The position numbers and the translations under genes were made by a program. 64,000 nucleotides of DNA, from positions 69,776,143 through 69,840,142 of the forward strand of contig JAZBQD010000018.1 in the NCBI GenBank assembly GCA_036583965.1, given 5' to 3'. The notes beneath the pieces are model-generated. The model did no database searches, was not told where the DNA came from, and was given only the letters and a program-made list of their open reading frames with translations. Source of the DNA: Prunella strophiata. Its lineage: Eukaryota > Chordata > Aves > Passeriformes > Prunellidae. Every line of letters begins with the position of its first letter. The first letter of the stretch is position 1. Positions 1 through 12,647 of this stretch are shown here, one piece after another.

Positions 1-530
1 TAAGACTCAATGACTGATGCTTCTCTCCTATTAAAACAATCTTTTTTTGTCTGTTAAACCCCCCTGGCTTTGTCCCTGCTGCCATCATGATGCAGTGCCT
101 CTTGTTCGCGGGGTTGACGTAGTTTGCATTCTGAAAACTTTCGGGTGCCTGAGGGTATTTCTTAAATCTGCATAATCCCTTGTATCGATGATCTTGCCCC
201 TGCCTCTGATTCGTGCTGGAGCTGCTTTCAACCCGCCAGGGTTTGAGAACTCCTCAGAATCCAATTGATGTGCGGGGAGCCATCTGTCATCCCATGACAC
301 TTCTGTTAACTTTAATAACATCAGGACGCCACTTTTCGGGCCCGGGCCCGCCAGGAACTGCCAAATTTGTTTGCAGAACGGCCCCAACAGCTCCATGGGA
401 GAGGTGTGCATTATCACCAGGCTGTGTTGACACTTTTGTCTTCATTAGCTCCATTGGTGCTTTATTGACTGTGGCGCTCGACGCGCCCGCGGCCTCCTGG
501 GTGTGAGGAAATGTGGAGGCCCTGGGCCTT
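1..530. promoter_or_regulatory. Candidate conserved noncoding block
   Basis: This is repeat-free sequence with homeobox-like words (TTAACTTTAATAACATC near 307-323, GTGCATTATCACC, TCATTAGCTCC) and scattered CpG. ORFs here are short and share no recognisable domain. It may extend left of the window. Confidence 0.35.
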
Positions 531-828
531 TTCCAAGCACCAGGCTGTGGATGTGGGGATTTTGGAGAAGGAGGCTGGGGCTCTTGGAAGAGTGAAATGC
601 CTGAAAATGGCTCGGTGAGGTTGAGCCAGTGAAAGGTTTGTGTGGTTCATGAGCGCAAAACGCAGCCAAAGGGACCCAGCTCAGATGAGGAGGAGGAGGA
701 GGAGCAGGAGCCTCCTCAGTCCTTCCTCCTCTGTCCAATGGGTGTCTTTGAACATAGAGGTTTCGTCTTTGTTTTGGGTGCTCCCAAGTTTTGTTCTTGC
801 ATTTAAAAGCAGGCAGCATCTCTGAATC

Positions 829-955
829 TCAAGGCCAGGTTGGACAAGGATTAGAGGAACGCTGGGACAGTGGGAGTGTCCCTGCCCATGGCAGAGGGTG
901 GCACTGGGATGGGCTTTGAGATTCCTTCCCACCCAAACTGTTCCAGGATTCTGTC
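829..955 (+). mobile_element. CR1 LINE 3' end fragment
   Basis: It starts in AAGGCCAGGTTGGACA and runs through the GGGACAGTGGGAG and CCCATGGCAG blocks to an ACTGTTCCAGGATTCTGT tail. Confidence 0.85.
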
Positions 956-1399
956 AATGTGCAAGGAGAAAGGGGAGATACAAGTGCCAGGTGAGGATGG
1001 AAGTCCTGGATCTCCTGGGTAATGGATATGATGATTGATGAGGGGAAAATCAAGGTGTTGTACAGATAATGGAGAAGAGCTGGCCCATCCCTGACTTACC
1101 CAGGAGCATGGAAAGATGAGGCAGTTCCTCCTCCCTGCTCCTGTTGATGACCTGATCTGGTAGCATGTTGGAATGTGTCACCAGACTCCATCCAAGCAGG
1201 GCTCTGGTGGCTGCTCTGTGGCCACCAGACCTCCAACCCTCCCAGCACTTCTTGTTGGACTGCAGCTCCAGCTGGGAGCAGGGAGAGGTGGGAAGGTCAT
1301 GGATGAAGGTCTTTGATTGTTCTTCAAGTTGTCTTGAAATTTTTCTTGTTGGATTTGGCATTCTTTCTCTTTTAAGCCATGAAATTAAACTGAAGCAGA

Positions 1400-1613
1400 G
1401 TAGATTAAATGGGATGTTGGGAAGGAATTCCTGTCTGTGAGGGTGGGGAGGGACTGGGATGGAGCCCAAGGCCTCCCAGAGCAGGTGGAAGTGTCCAAGG
1501 CCAGGTTGGACATTGAGGCTGGGATAGTGGAAGGTGTCCCTGTCCATGGCAGGGGGTGAAGTGAGATGGGATTTAAGGTCCCTTCCAACTCAAACCATTC
1601 CATGATTCTGTGA
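1400..1613 (+). mobile_element. CR1 LINE 3' end fragment
   Basis: It runs from GGGATGTTGGGAAGGAATTC to the tail CCATTCCATGATTCTGTG, a typical 5'-truncated copy. Confidence 0.88.
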
Positions 1614-2950
1614 AATGTCACCACAATGTTGATTTAAATGGAATGACCCAGCTGGGGGAAGGAGGGGGGAGAAATGGCTGGGCAAAAATTCACCAAAGTA
1701 GGGAAATAAAAGAGATTTCCCTTCCCAATGTATTTCAGTAGGAGCTGTTACAGACCATTTGTAAATCCGAGAAAATTTTCACTGTAATGGGAGATGATTA
1801 AGGGAATGACCAAAATTAATAAAATATGAAGTGATAGGAAAATGTGATGACTTGGTTTGTGCCTTGGTGCAGCTCCTTGTAGTGAGAAATAAACCCTAAA
1901 AAGATGTCACTGTTTAAAGGCATCAGAGATTGTCCTTGTTCAGAGCAGCAGATTCAAGTTTAGTACATCAAAATCCTGGTTTTCCCCTCATGCCCAAGGA
2001 AATCAGGAGCAATTCCATCCCTGTCTGAAAAAGAGGAAGAGTTGAGCCCAGAGAATCAAAATCACTATTTTGAGCAGGCAGAAATGTAAAATGGGGCTTG
2101 ATTTCCTATTCTGGGACAATTCTAAATCCATAAATACCCTTAATGAAGTCATAAAGGAAACCAACTCCCATCTCAAGTCCTTCTGCAGGAGTGAGACTCA
2201 AATATTTAAGGTTTTACAAGGAAGATTTGCTTCTCCCCCTTCCAGTTTAAACATTGCTCTTGCACACTCAATGCTGTATTTTAGAAATCTGAAATAAATT
2301 TAGTCCCATAAATAGCCTTGCTGAAATTTGAAATAATCAACTCCTCTGGATTCTTCACTGAACACCCCTGAATGTCCAAACACCACTGGAGACCTCCAGG
2401 TGCTCCCAGGTCATTCCCAAGCCTGCATGTGGAATCAATCCCTGTTTTCCCCACAGCTGGAAGTGTTCCAATTTTTGGTTTTCGTGGGTTTGTTGTTGAA
2501 GTTGGTGCTACAGGAGGGTTTTGTGCTGGTCTCTGAGGTCCCTGCAATCCCTGGCCATGCTGATCTCTCCTAGAAGCCAGATCAGTACTCGTGGCCTCCT
2601 TCCAAGGAAATCTGTCTCCAGCACTTGAGGAATTCCACTCTGGGCTGCAGGGAGGGAACGTACTCAGTGATGAGAGCTCCCTCCTCCCAGCCTCTCCTTC
2701 TGTCCAGTGAGTTACAAATCCTGAGTGCTCAATTTCCTCTGCAAGTGCCAGCCTGAGCTCCGAGGGATGTTTGGACCAAGGCAGGTGGGAACCCACCTGG
2801 ACTGAGGCACCTGGATGTCCAAGGGATGGGGACAGGGAGGTTCCACTCTTCTCCCCCAGCATTGTTCTGCTTTGCTTTATGCAAACTTGGTGGGTTTGAG
2901 TTTCAGCATCAGCTCCTCAAGCCCCATCAGTGGGGTTAAGACAGGCAAGG

Positions 2951-3154
2951 TCAGGCTTAGGTGGGATCTTGGCAAGGAATTGCTGTCTGGGAGGGTGGGG
3001 AGGGGCTGGGCTGGAATTCCCAGCTTTGCTGTGGCTGCCCCTGGATCCCTGGCAGTGCCCAAGGCCAGGTTGGACACTGGGGCTTGGATCCACCTGGGAC
3101 AGTGGGAGGTGTCCCTTTAAGGTCCCATCCAACACAACCCATTCCATGACTCTG
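2951..3154 (+). mobile_element. CR1 LINE 3' end fragment with internal deletion
   Basis: The copy jumps from GGAGGTGTCCCT straight to TTAAGGTCCC, missing the CCCATGG...GGCACTGGATG block seen in sister copies. Confidence 0.88.
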
Positions 3155-3365
3155 CTTCTGCTTGTCCCATGGGAAATGTTTTGTTTGTGTGTTTTCCCTG
3201 TGTTGGGATCCAGCTGTGGTTATTGTGGGATCCTGCTGGACCCTGGCCAGCTGGGAATGGGAAGTCTCCCTCCAATGTGTTAATTTTTCTCTTATTAGCC
3301 CTAATAGAGTCACTTAATGAAGGAATGATCCCCTTGGGAACACAATTCCCTTCCATCCTGCTCTG

Positions 3366-3517
3366 ATGGAATCATGGAATGGTTTGGGTGGGAAGGGACC
3401 TTAAATCCCATCCCATTCCACCCAATCCATGGGCAGGGACACCTCCCACTATCCCAGGTGGATCCAAGTCCCAATGTCCAGCCTGTCCTTGGACACTGCC
3501 AGGGATCCAGGGGCATC
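3366..3517 (-). mobile_element. CR1 LINE 3' end fragment, reverse strand
   Basis: It opens with GGAATCATGGAATGGTTTGG, the reverse complement of the CR1 tail, and ends in the CCAGGGATCCAGGGGCA block. Confidence 0.88.
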
Positions 3518-4865
3518 CCTAACTTCTCCCAGGTTTCCTCTCTCTCCTGCCCTGTGTGCACTCACCAGATGTTCCCGTTTTCTCCAGCCCTACACCTTTT
3601 CATCTAAAAATAAGAACCAAATAGAGGAGCAAAGCTGCAGCGTGAGCTCATCCCTGAGCCTCACATTCCAGCAGCCTGGATTCCTGGGCTCTGTGCCTGG
3701 TTTTAAGGAACCACCTGCTCCCTTGGAGGGAGCAGCCAGTGTGAGGTCACTCCAGTTGTGCTGGAATGGTGGGCATCCAGCCTGGCTTCTTATCAAGTAT
3801 CAGCTGATAAATCAGGTGTCGGGAATCCCCCCTGGCTGGGTTGTTGGCTGCTCTAAGGGCACTGGGAGGCCTGGAATTGTGTCCTTGTGTCAGGCACTGG
3901 AACAGCTCCCCAGGGAATGGGCACATTCCCAAGGCTGCCAGAGCTCCAGGAGTGTTGGGACAGTGCTCCCAGAGATGCCCAGAGTGGGATTTTGGTGTGT
4001 CCTGGGAAAGGGAAGGAGTTTGGCTCAATCTTGGCAGATCTCTTTCCACTCAGGACATCCCATGAGATTTAGCCCTGTCTCCTACTGCTTCCATGTGCTC
4101 CAGGGCTTCCATCCCTGGGTGGTGGCTGAAGGAAAGCCCTTGGAAATTTGGGCTGAAGGTCCCCTTGGTATGACACTGGTGGCTCTGGCCACCTCTCGGC
4201 TCTGTCATTTGTCATTTTGGTGGTGGGAAGCTGGAGCCAGTCCCTCCAATCAGTCCATGGCAGCATCCAGGATGCCCTGAAGGTTCATTCCCACCAGGCA
4301 GGGAGCTCTGGGTTGATTTTTTTAACTTGTTTTTGTATTTTACAGTTAAATGTGGCTCCCCAGCCCTGCAAAGTCAGGAGATGTTTGGCGAGCAGAGCAA
4401 AAACAAGACTTTGGGTGAGCCCAGAGCCATCCTGCTCAGCAAACTGGTTTGGCTGATCCTTCCCAGCTGTTTTTGCTGGGAGATGCAGAAGAAGCTGAGA
4501 AGCACACGGAGGGGATGATCAATTAACCCAACTCTCCCGCCGAGGTGTCTCCTCCCGCATGTCCCTGCTTGTGTCTCCAGGGTTTCTGCTGGGAGAGCAG
4601 CTCCCACGGCTTTGTTGCCACGTTAGTCACTGGATGCAGGAGGGCAGGGATGAAAAGGTGACTCACGAGGGGTTTTCAGCTCATTTCAGTCGCTGTTTTT
4701 CATCTCTAAATTGTTCTGTTGGCTCCTGCCCCCCCTCCCCCACTGCCTTGCCCAGCCTCAGCCTCAGAGCTCAAGTTCTGAGCTGAACTCTGAATTCCAG
4801 TTCTTGGAATTCTCTCGCTCTGCTCTGGCCAAAGAGGGATCTGAGCACTGGGTTTTGTCCAGGGA

Positions 4866-5023
4866 GGCTGTGGCTGCCCCTGGATCCTTGGAAGTGTCCC
4901 AGGCCAGGCTGGACACTGGGGCTTGGATCCCCCTGAGACAGTGGGAGGTGTCCCTGTCCATCACAGAGGGTTGGAACTGGATGATCTCCATGGTCCCCAA
5001 CCAAGCCTCTTCCATGATTTTGA
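4866..5023 (+). mobile_element. CR1 LINE 3' end fragment
   Basis: It begins at GCTGTGGCTGCCCCTGGATC and ends in a degraded tail (TTCCATGATTTTG). Confidence 0.85.
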
Positions 5024-5619
5024 GAAGCCAGGTTGTACTTTTGGGTTTCTGCTCACCTTCAGTGTTTAGGGCCCTTTGCAGGGGAGGTTTTTGCCATGGA
5101 AAGACAGCATTTGCATTTTGCATCTTTTTTTACTTTATAATCAGCACAAATTCACTCAGGTTGGGAAACACCTCCTAGATCATCAACCAACCATCAGCAT
5201 CTCCCATTCTCCCTGTTTTTCTGCATCTTTCACTCCTGTGGATCCTGTCCTTGCTTAACAACCCTTGAATCCTTTAACCACTTTTTCTGTGACCAGCCTC
5301 TGCCACATTGTCCTGTCCAGCCCAGTGATCCAAAGCCCTTTTCCAGCTCTGGATCCCTGCCTGCAGCTCCAAAACGTGCCAAGGGAAATGCTGAATTCCA
5401 GAATTCCATTAATCTTTCCTGGCAAACACCAGGAGCACTCAGGAAACAGAGGTGTGAAGACACAGGTTCCAGTGTCAGCCCTAATCCCTCATTTCCCAGC
5501 AAGGAGAGGTTGGAGCTGGTTGGATCATTACCCTTAAATCCAGGATTTTGCTGTTCAGATCCTATCTCCAGGCTCTTAATTACTTCAGTGGCTCCTCTCC
5601 AAGTTCCTTACACTGACTG

Positions 5620-5960
5620 ATATCTCCTGGATCATTTATCCAGCATTATTAATCACCTTCATTAAGGTGGTGCCCACAGGCCATTGAAAAGTGCCCGTTT
5701 TGCTGCTTCTTGTGCAAACACGAAGCCCTAAAGAGTCTGAGGAGATAATGGAGAGTAGCAAGGGCAGGTGCCTGACTTCCAGCTGAGCTAATTACTGCTA
5801 ATTAAAGGATATTTTGTTTCCTAACACCCCTGAGTGTGATGGAGGCTTCTCTAGGCATCCATAACCACATCAGCTTCCCAGAAGTTGTTATTATTCTTCT
5901 TCTTAATATTAATATTATCGCCTTCATCCTCTGTCCCACCTCTCTACTTCCAGAAACCTA
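5620..5960. promoter_or_regulatory. Candidate conserved noncoding block
   Basis: It is AT-rich and unique, with several homeobox words (ATTATTAATCACC, GCTAATTACTGCTAATTAAAGG, TTAATATTAATATTATCG). No CR1 lies within it; the nearest copies end at 5023 and start at 6230. Confidence 0.35.
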
Positions 5961-6229
5961 AATTATCCTGGCTTTCCTAAATGCCAGGTTGCCTGGGGAA
6001 GCCAAAGCTGCAGTTAATTCCTGGTGGACCTCAGGGGTGGCTGAGTGCCCTCTCCAAGGTCATCGGCAGGGGGAAGTCAATAATTTCGTTAACACAAAGA
6101 AACCACCTCAACATTGGATTTCTCTCTCCAGAAATGCCTGGATTCGTGTTTTCAATCCATAATTGGAATTAATTTACCTTTGAAAATCTGTGAAGTTACA
6201 GATTTATTGAGTTAAAGGGCTGGACAATC

Positions 6230-6345
6230 CTTTCCAGGAAGAAACCTTCCCCAATACCCAACCTGAACCTCCCATGGCACAACTTGAGGCCGTTTCCTCT
6301 TTTCTTGTTGCTTTTTTACTTGGGAGAAGGGACCATTCCCCATTA
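6230..6345 (-). mobile_element. Older CR1 LINE internal fragment, reverse strand
   Basis: It contains GGCACAACTTGAGGCCGTTT and CTTGGGAGAAGGGACC, a block that lies 5' of the terminal 250 bp of CR1. It has no tail, so the 3' end was lost. Confidence 0.8.
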
Positions 6346-6349
6346 AAGT

Positions 6350-7780
6350 ATTGCCCCCATCCATCCCTCTCCCACTCCATGGCTCCCTATAAACACTTGG
6401 GAGAGGTGAAGAAACAGGAAGAAGGTGGCAAGAAACCAAAACTATCAAACCCAAGCCCGCAGGTGTTCAATGAGGGGCTGTTTTTTGGCTTTATTTCCTG
6501 CCCTCCAGTATCACCTGATCCTTGTGCCTCAGTGTTCACATGTCACCCCCAGGCAGTGACACCAAAATGAGGTGTTTTCCCTGGAAAACCAACTGGATCT
6601 GGGTCAAAATCTCTCCCAGGGCAGCTGGGAGACATCTAAGAAGTAGCAAGAGATGGTTAAGGAACTCTTTTGGGACCTGCTGAAGTTCAGGCTGAGCTCC
6701 AGCCCATGGCCCTGCTTTTCCAGGTGTCCCACACCTCTGGTGCTGCTCAGCCTTCCCGGAATTCCCATCGGGAACGCTGCTCCATGGTGGAGACCCATCA
6801 GAGATGATCTGTAAATCCATTTTTCCTCCCCCCAGCGTGGATCCAAGTGCTCAGCCATGGGTTGCTGGGCAGGCACTGCCTGGGGAGCCAGCAGGGATCC
6901 CTCGGGCTGCGGCCAGCCCGGCGCTCCAGGAGGAACATTCCAGAGCCTTGGCCAAACCACTCTGTTTCTTCCTTGTCAGGCTCAGGGCACTATTTTTTTT
7001 TTTTTTTCCTCAGTGCCCAAATCCCAATAGTGTTGGAGAAGGGCACATGGAGTGGTTTATTTGTTTTTAAATCAGTGTTAACTGCCTGACTCACAAAGGG
7101 AAGGATCCTCCAAAGTTTGAGCTGGAAATCCAAGCTGCCTCTCGCTGTGCTCTGCGGAAAAGGGATGGGAAGAGGGTAGGAAACACAAAAGCAGGAGCTC
7201 AGAGCAGATTTAGAGCCTTAACTCTTGATTTTTCCTGCCTTGGTGAGTTTAAACTGGTCTTAGTGTTGCTTTAAACCCTGCCTTTTGTGGTTCAATCCCA
7301 TTAAAATCACACAGATCTGTGCAATACAACACGGATCCCTCTCCCCTTTGGCTGCTCAGGCTCCAGAGCCATCACTCTCCATCCAGGAGGGATGCAGTGG
7401 CCTGGGGAGGACTTAAAAGTGCCTGGAAGCTCCCCAGAGCCTCCAAACAAAAAAAAAAAACCCAGAGTGCAAACATGTCCTGTTAGCACTTCTGGGCAGT
7501 GGGGAGTGCTGCCGGGGTTTCTGGGCGCTGGGAATTGTGGAGCCTGTCGACACTCAGCCCTCTGGAACAATAAAAGCAAACAAACAGTCAAGTCCTCTGT
7601 CACTGGGAGCCTTTCAGACAAAGGGAATAAAGGCAGGAAATGAGGAGCTGGAGAGCGAGGAGTGGGGTTTGGGACCTCGTGGTTGGGTGTGGAATTCCTT
7701 GGGATGCTGCGTGGGCAGGGCAAGGGGCGGGTATGGGTGTCGGGGCAGGAGGTGGTGAGGTGGGAGAGACCTTTCCCTCA
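6350..7780. other. Unique intronic stretch, nothing recognised apart from short homopolymers
   Basis: Only a poly-T run near 6991-7008 and a poly-A near 7449-7460 stand out. No exon or transposon was recognised. Confidence 0.5.
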
Positions 7781-7784
7781 TTAA

Positions 7785-7920
7785 CCACAGAATCAGGGAA
7801 AGGTTTGTGTTGGAAGGGACCCCAAAGATCCTGTCATTCCAACCCCCTGCCATGGGAAGGGACACTTTCCACCATCCCAGTGTGCTCCAACGTGGCCTTG
7901 GACACTTCCAGAGATGGGGA
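7785..7920 (-). mobile_element. CR1 LINE 3' end fragment, reverse strand
   Basis: It runs from CACAGAATCAGGGAAAGG through TTCCAACCCCCTGCCATGGG to CTTGGACACTTCCAGAGATG. Confidence 0.85.
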
Positions 7921-9138
7921 GTGACTCCAGCCTGGTCTGGTGGAATTTTATGGCAAAACAAGGAGCCACTCCCAGGACTCCATGGAGAACCTCATCCCAA
8001 GGGACCTTGCACTGGGCCAGGAACGTGTTTCCATTGGGTTTTATTCCTCCAAGACTCAGCTGGAGCCTCTGGCTCCTCCTGAGCACGCTCTGGCTGCCCC
8101 TGGCCCACCCTCCCTGGAGCGGGGCTGTGCTGTGGGAGCCGGGATCGCCTTCCCGAGATTCCTTCCCTGTAACTGCAGCCTTTCATCCAGCTGGAGAAAT
8201 AGACACCACTGGGAGTTGCAGGGCCCACATTCCCCTTTATCCCACAGATTGGGGTGGGACTGATGGGAACAGAGAGGGCCAGAGGTGGGTGCCCTTCACC
8301 TCCACACCCCCAGCTGGGAAACCAAACCCGCGCCGGTGATCCGGGAGCTGCCGCTCCTGGGGGATGAGGAGGAGCTGTCCATAAAGGAGCTTTTATGGAG
8401 CTGCCTTTCATTGATCCAACCTTCACCTGGTGCCATGTGAGGTTGGCCCCCGGGAGCTCCTGTTGCTGCCAGGTTCCCCTGGAATGGGATCCCCCAGTCG
8501 GATCGTGGTGGGTGGTCGGGGAAGTTGTGCGGAGCTCTCGTGCCTTTGAAGCCGTAGGGAAACTTTATCCCAGTGCATCCCTGTCATTCTTCTCCTTGTG
8601 ACCTCTCGAGGGCAGCTGGATCATTTCAGAGCAGGGAAACTTTAGCTCCTGGAAAACCTTGGGGTGTTCTGCCAGCCAAGGAGTCAACTTGCTGGGATAA
8701 CACCACGGGATAAGGGACAGGACTGCTGGGGCTGTTCCCATCAAGGTGACTTTGACTGCGAGGTCTCGGGCCCCCATGTCCCTCAGGAATGAGGGATTAA
8801 TTCCCTCCCAGACACTCAATCCCAGAGCAATCTGTTCTTGGAGTCTCCCATTGATTTTTTTTCCATTGGATTCAAGGAGTACAAATATTGAGCGTTGTTT
8901 ACGGAGCGCTGGACGCGTGGATTAGGAGGGAAATCGATGAGATAAGGTCAGTGAGGAAGGGCAGGGGAGTGATGAGGACGAGGCAGAGGAGAGGGAGATC
9001 AACCTCTTCGTGCCTCAAGGGGTGGAGAGGAACTGTGGGAATGATGATGGGAGAATCCATCAGAGAGCAGCTGACTTGGAATGGGTTAAGAATTGGGATT
9101 AAGGTGATTTTAATGTCGTATTCCAGCCCAGAATTCCC

Positions 9139-9154
9139 AGGTCACTCGAGGTGA
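9139..9154 (+). promoter_or_regulatory. DR4 nuclear-receptor site candidate
   Basis: AGGTCA ctcg AGGTGA is a direct repeat with a 4-bp spacer, the layout bound by thyroid hormone receptor or LXR with RXR. An imperfect DR5 (GGTTGA cagca AGGTGG) lies about 45 bp downstream at 9199-9215. Confidence 0.3.
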
Positions 9155-9509
9155 AGGTGCTGCACATCCTGCCCTTCCCAGATGTCATTTCATTGATGGG
9201 TTGACAGCAAGGTGGCACTGTATAGCCAGGAACTTCGCGCCGGGATCGATTCCAACCTTCCCGTTGGATTCACGGAATCACAGGATGGTTTTTCAATTAA
9301 TTAGCTCCCCGCCATCCTGGGATAAAAATGGTCATTTCCATTCCTGGAGGTTCTGCCGATTCCAGGGCGCGTGGGCTTGGATTAGCTGCCGTTAAACGCA
9401 TAAATGGGTTATTTTTAGGCTGGGTCTGCTAGGAGAGTTTGGAGGTTGATCTGGTGAAAGTGGGAAGTTTTGTGCTCTGGCTCCAAATCCATTCCAGTGT
9501 TTAAGTGCA

Positions 9510-9720
9510 GATTTCCTGTAGAATTCCTATAGGAGAAAGGGTTGTCAAGCATTGGAACAAAACTTCCAAGGGCGGTGGGTGGAGTCCCAATCCCTGGGGG
9601 GATTTCAAAGCCCTGTGGATGTGGCACTTGGGGACATGGTCAGTGGTGGCCCTGGCAGAGCTGGGGAGGAGTTGGACTCAATCTTGTAGGACTTTTCCAG
9701 CCCAGATGATCCCGTGATTG
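9510..9720 (+). mobile_element. CR1 LINE 3' end, different subfamily
   Basis: This subfamily has GGTTGTCAAGCATTGGAACA, TGTGGATGTGGCACTTGGGG and the CAGCCCAGATGATCCCGTGA tail. Confidence 0.88.
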
Positions 9721-10159
9721 CCCAGGTGTGTCAATGCTGCTGTCAGAGATGCCCGGAAGTGTCCCAGCTGTCCACGAAGGATGAGTAGATGGGACATGAG
9801 CTTCCATGGGATTTGTGTCCCACTGGAGCAGCAGCTGGCAGATGCTTTTTGAGGCCTGAAATGGCTCCAGCCCGTTGGCTGGAGGAGCGGGGCTGCTGGC
9901 TGTGAGTGACGGGTGGATAATCGGATGTGTGTCCACATCTGTCTGTCCTGACGGCAGAGCGGAGCTGTGAGGTCACAGCACCACTCCCAGGGGAAGGACA
10001 GGAGCTGAGGAGGGGTTTGTTCCAGTCCAGCTGTGCTGAGCCAGCTCCACTTCCCAGCTTTAAATGAGCTGCTGTCATTTCAGGGAGTTGGGGTTTGGGA
10101 ATACGGTCTCCAAAAGGCCGTTCCCTGTGCGGTGGAGGGGACACGGGCACGTGGGGGTC

Positions 10160-10432
10160 AGGATCTGCTCCCTGTGGGACAGGACAAGAGGAGACATGCC
10201 TCAGGCTGCGCCAGGGACCTGAATGTCCCATTCCAGTTGGATTTTAGGGAGAATTTCCTAATGGGAAGGGTTTTCCAGCCCTGGCACAGGGATGGACTCC
10301 CCATCCCTGGAGGGATTTCGAAGCTCTGTGGATGTGGCACTTGGGGACATGGGGCAGTGGTGGCCTTGGCAGAGCTGAGTGTCAGTGATCTGAGAGGACT
10401 TTTCCCACCTCATTAATTCCGTAATTCTGTGT
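10160..10432 (+). mobile_element. CR1 LINE 3' end, same subfamily as the 9510 copy
   Basis: It extends further 5' (GGGACAGGACAAGAGGAGAC) and ends in CGTAATTCTGTG. Confidence 0.88.
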
Positions 10433-10777
10433 TTCTTCACACCCAAAATGAACCAGCCAGGAATATCCCAGACTGAGCTTCTGTCCTTCAGGTTGACTTT
10501 GTATCCTGCCCTTTGATAAACCCAGCGCTTCATCCTGGAAATGGAACGAATTCACCAAAGCATCACAGATTTAACAAGATTAGAAAGATTTTTTTAAACA
10601 AAATTAGGAATCCTGAGTGCAATTTGGACTAAATATTGGCACAAGTACCCTCATTATTCCCAGTTTTTCTACATATCCTGAACAGCTCCATGGTGGGATC
10701 AGCCAAGTGCCAAGAGGGCTCCACATGCTGGGTGCACAGGGAGGAAGAGAGCAATTAGCCTAATGAGTTTTAATTGC

Positions 10778-10836
10778 AGAACCATGGAATCATTCAGGTT
10801 GGAAAAGACCTCTGGGATCATTGGGCCCAGCCTTTA
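10778..10836 (-). mobile_element. Short CR1 tail fragment, reverse strand
   Basis: AGAACCATGGAATCATTCAGG followed by TTGGAAAAGACCTCTGGGATC is the reversed terminus only. Confidence 0.75.
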
Positions 10837-11059
10837 ATTGATGAAGATGGAGGTGGTCTGACCACCAGAGCAGGGAGGGGGCCTTGGCTGCTCTGGGGTT
10901 TGCTGTGGGATTGGGGTAAAGGTGTGAGACTGACCAGAGGGTGGACACATTCCTTGGGACCAGGTGGACTTCCTGAGCTCCCGGACTGTCCAGGCATTGT
11001 GGAGGGAGAGAGGATCAGGAAGGGGCTGCAGCCCCAGGAGTGGCTGAGGGCAGGGATGG

Positions 11060-11247
11060 ATAGGGTTTTGGGAAGGAATTCCTGGCTGGGACTGGAATTC
11101 CCAGAGCAGCTGTGGCTGCGCCTGGACCCCTGGAAGTGTACAAGGCCAGGTTTGACATTGGGGCTTGGATCCACATGGGACAGTGGGAGGTGTTCCTGCC
11201 CATGGATGGGGTGGGAATGAGGTGATTTTAAGGTCCCTTCCAGGCCA
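11060..11247 (+). mobile_element. CR1 LINE 3' end fragment
   Basis: It has the GGAAGGAATTCCTGGCTGGG block and ends at AAGGTCCCTTCCAGGCC, with the octamer tail lost. Confidence 0.85.
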
Positions 11248-11552
11248 GAGAGCACTGGGATGAACCAGAGCAGAGCACTGGGATTAACTTTCCACTGCTT
11301 TGAGAATTTTCTTGCTTTAAAGCCAAATTCTGTCCCAAATTCTGCAGTTTGGGATCCCTGGGAAAAGCAGCACATGGCATGGATTTGGTGCAGGAATGAT
11401 AGGAAGATCCTGATGTTTATTCCCTGATTTCCATCCGTGTCTGAGGGGTGAAGGTTTTGAGGAGACATTGGAGTTGTTTTAGCTGAAGTTTGAAAATGCT
11501 GCTGTGAGAATTCAGTCCCAGCACTGAGAGCTGTGCACCAGCTCTGACTTAC

Positions 11553-11642
11553 AAAAAAACAAATAAATACTGGAATAGTTGGTGTTAACTGGCCCATGAA
11601 AAAATAAATAAATACTGGAATAGTTGGTGTTAAATGGCCCAA
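11553..11642. repeat. Tandem duplication, unit about 45 bp, two copies
   Basis: AATAAATACTGGAATAGTTG and following bases occur twice in direct succession with one substitution (TTAACTGGCC against TTAAATGGCC). Confidence 0.9.
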
Positions 11643-11956
11643 CTTCCTTGACCCAGCTCGTGTTTTCTGGATAATCCGCGGGGATGGCAGCGGTTGGGTC
11701 CTGTGAGTCACCCCAAGCCTTCCTCTTGCTTCAGCAAACCCTGACTTCCCTAAATAGGATAATTCACCTCCCTGGCTCCACTCGTGTCTTTTCTGATTAA
11801 TTGGTCAAAATTTGGGCTTGGTTTGGCCAGACAGAGCTTTTGTTTGTGGTGCTTAATCGGGGTTTGTGTGTTTTGGGGTGAGAGCTCTTGTGAGCAGCGC
11901 TTTAATTCCTGTGATTTTCATTCAAGGTTTTTATTTGGGATCTTCCCATGAATTCA

Positions 11957-12048
11957 GGCCAGGTTGGATGAACTTGGAGCAGCCTGGTCGAGTGGAGGGG
12001 TCCCTGCCCGTGGTCTTTTCCAGCCCAAACCCTTCTGTGATCCCATAA
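11957..12048 (+). mobile_element. Degraded CR1 3' end fragment
   Basis: CCAGGTTGGATGAACTTGGA leads to TTTTCCAGCCCAAACCCTTC and TGTGATCC, with internal deletions. Confidence 0.7.
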
Positions 12049-12218
12049 AGTGCTGCGTGCTAGTCTGGGGTGGGGCTGGGAGTTCCTGGCGTTGGAAATT
12101 CCGGTTGCCACAGATACGTGAATTTTATTTAAAGCCCTGTGTGTGTTTTCAGCACGGGCTGGAGCCTGATGTGCTGAACACCATAAAACAAAGTCTGGCT
12201 TTTGTCTCGCGTGGTGTC

Positions 12219-12241
12219 AGACAGACAGACAGACAGACAGG
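12219..12241 (+). repeat. (ACAG)n microsatellite
   Basis: About five copies of CAGA in perfect tandem. Confidence 0.9.
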
Positions 12242-12289
12242 GCAGGAGCTGTAGGTGTGACCAAGGCTGTTGGCATCTCCCCATCCTCC

Positions 12290-12400
12290 TGTTCGCAGCC
12301 TCAGTGGAAGAGCGAACACTCCCCCGATCTAATCTCGTTAAATGTTCCCGGCTGTAATCCCTTAATTTGGCTGCTGACATGAGGGCTGCTGATGGGGAAA
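12290..12400. promoter_or_regulatory. Short candidate conserved noncoding block
   Basis: Words such as GATCTAATCTCGTTAAATG and GTAATCCCTTAATTTGG are packed in unique sequence just before a CR1 copy. It is a candidate only. Confidence 0.25.
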
Positions 12401-12647
12401 CGGGGTGGGGATGGGCACTGACAGCCACGGGAGATTGGGATCTTTTGTTGCACAGATCAAGCGAACCTGAGAGCTCTGAGCCCTGCCAGGTTGTGCCCGT
12501 GACCAGAAATAGTCCCCGCAAATGAGTCACGGCTCCAAACCACGCAGGGAACAGAAATCTTGCTGCAAATGCCTCGGTTTGTTCTCATCTTGAGCTGTTG
12601 TCAGCCTCTGGGGGATCCAAGGGCTCGGGAATCCATGGCCAGACTGG

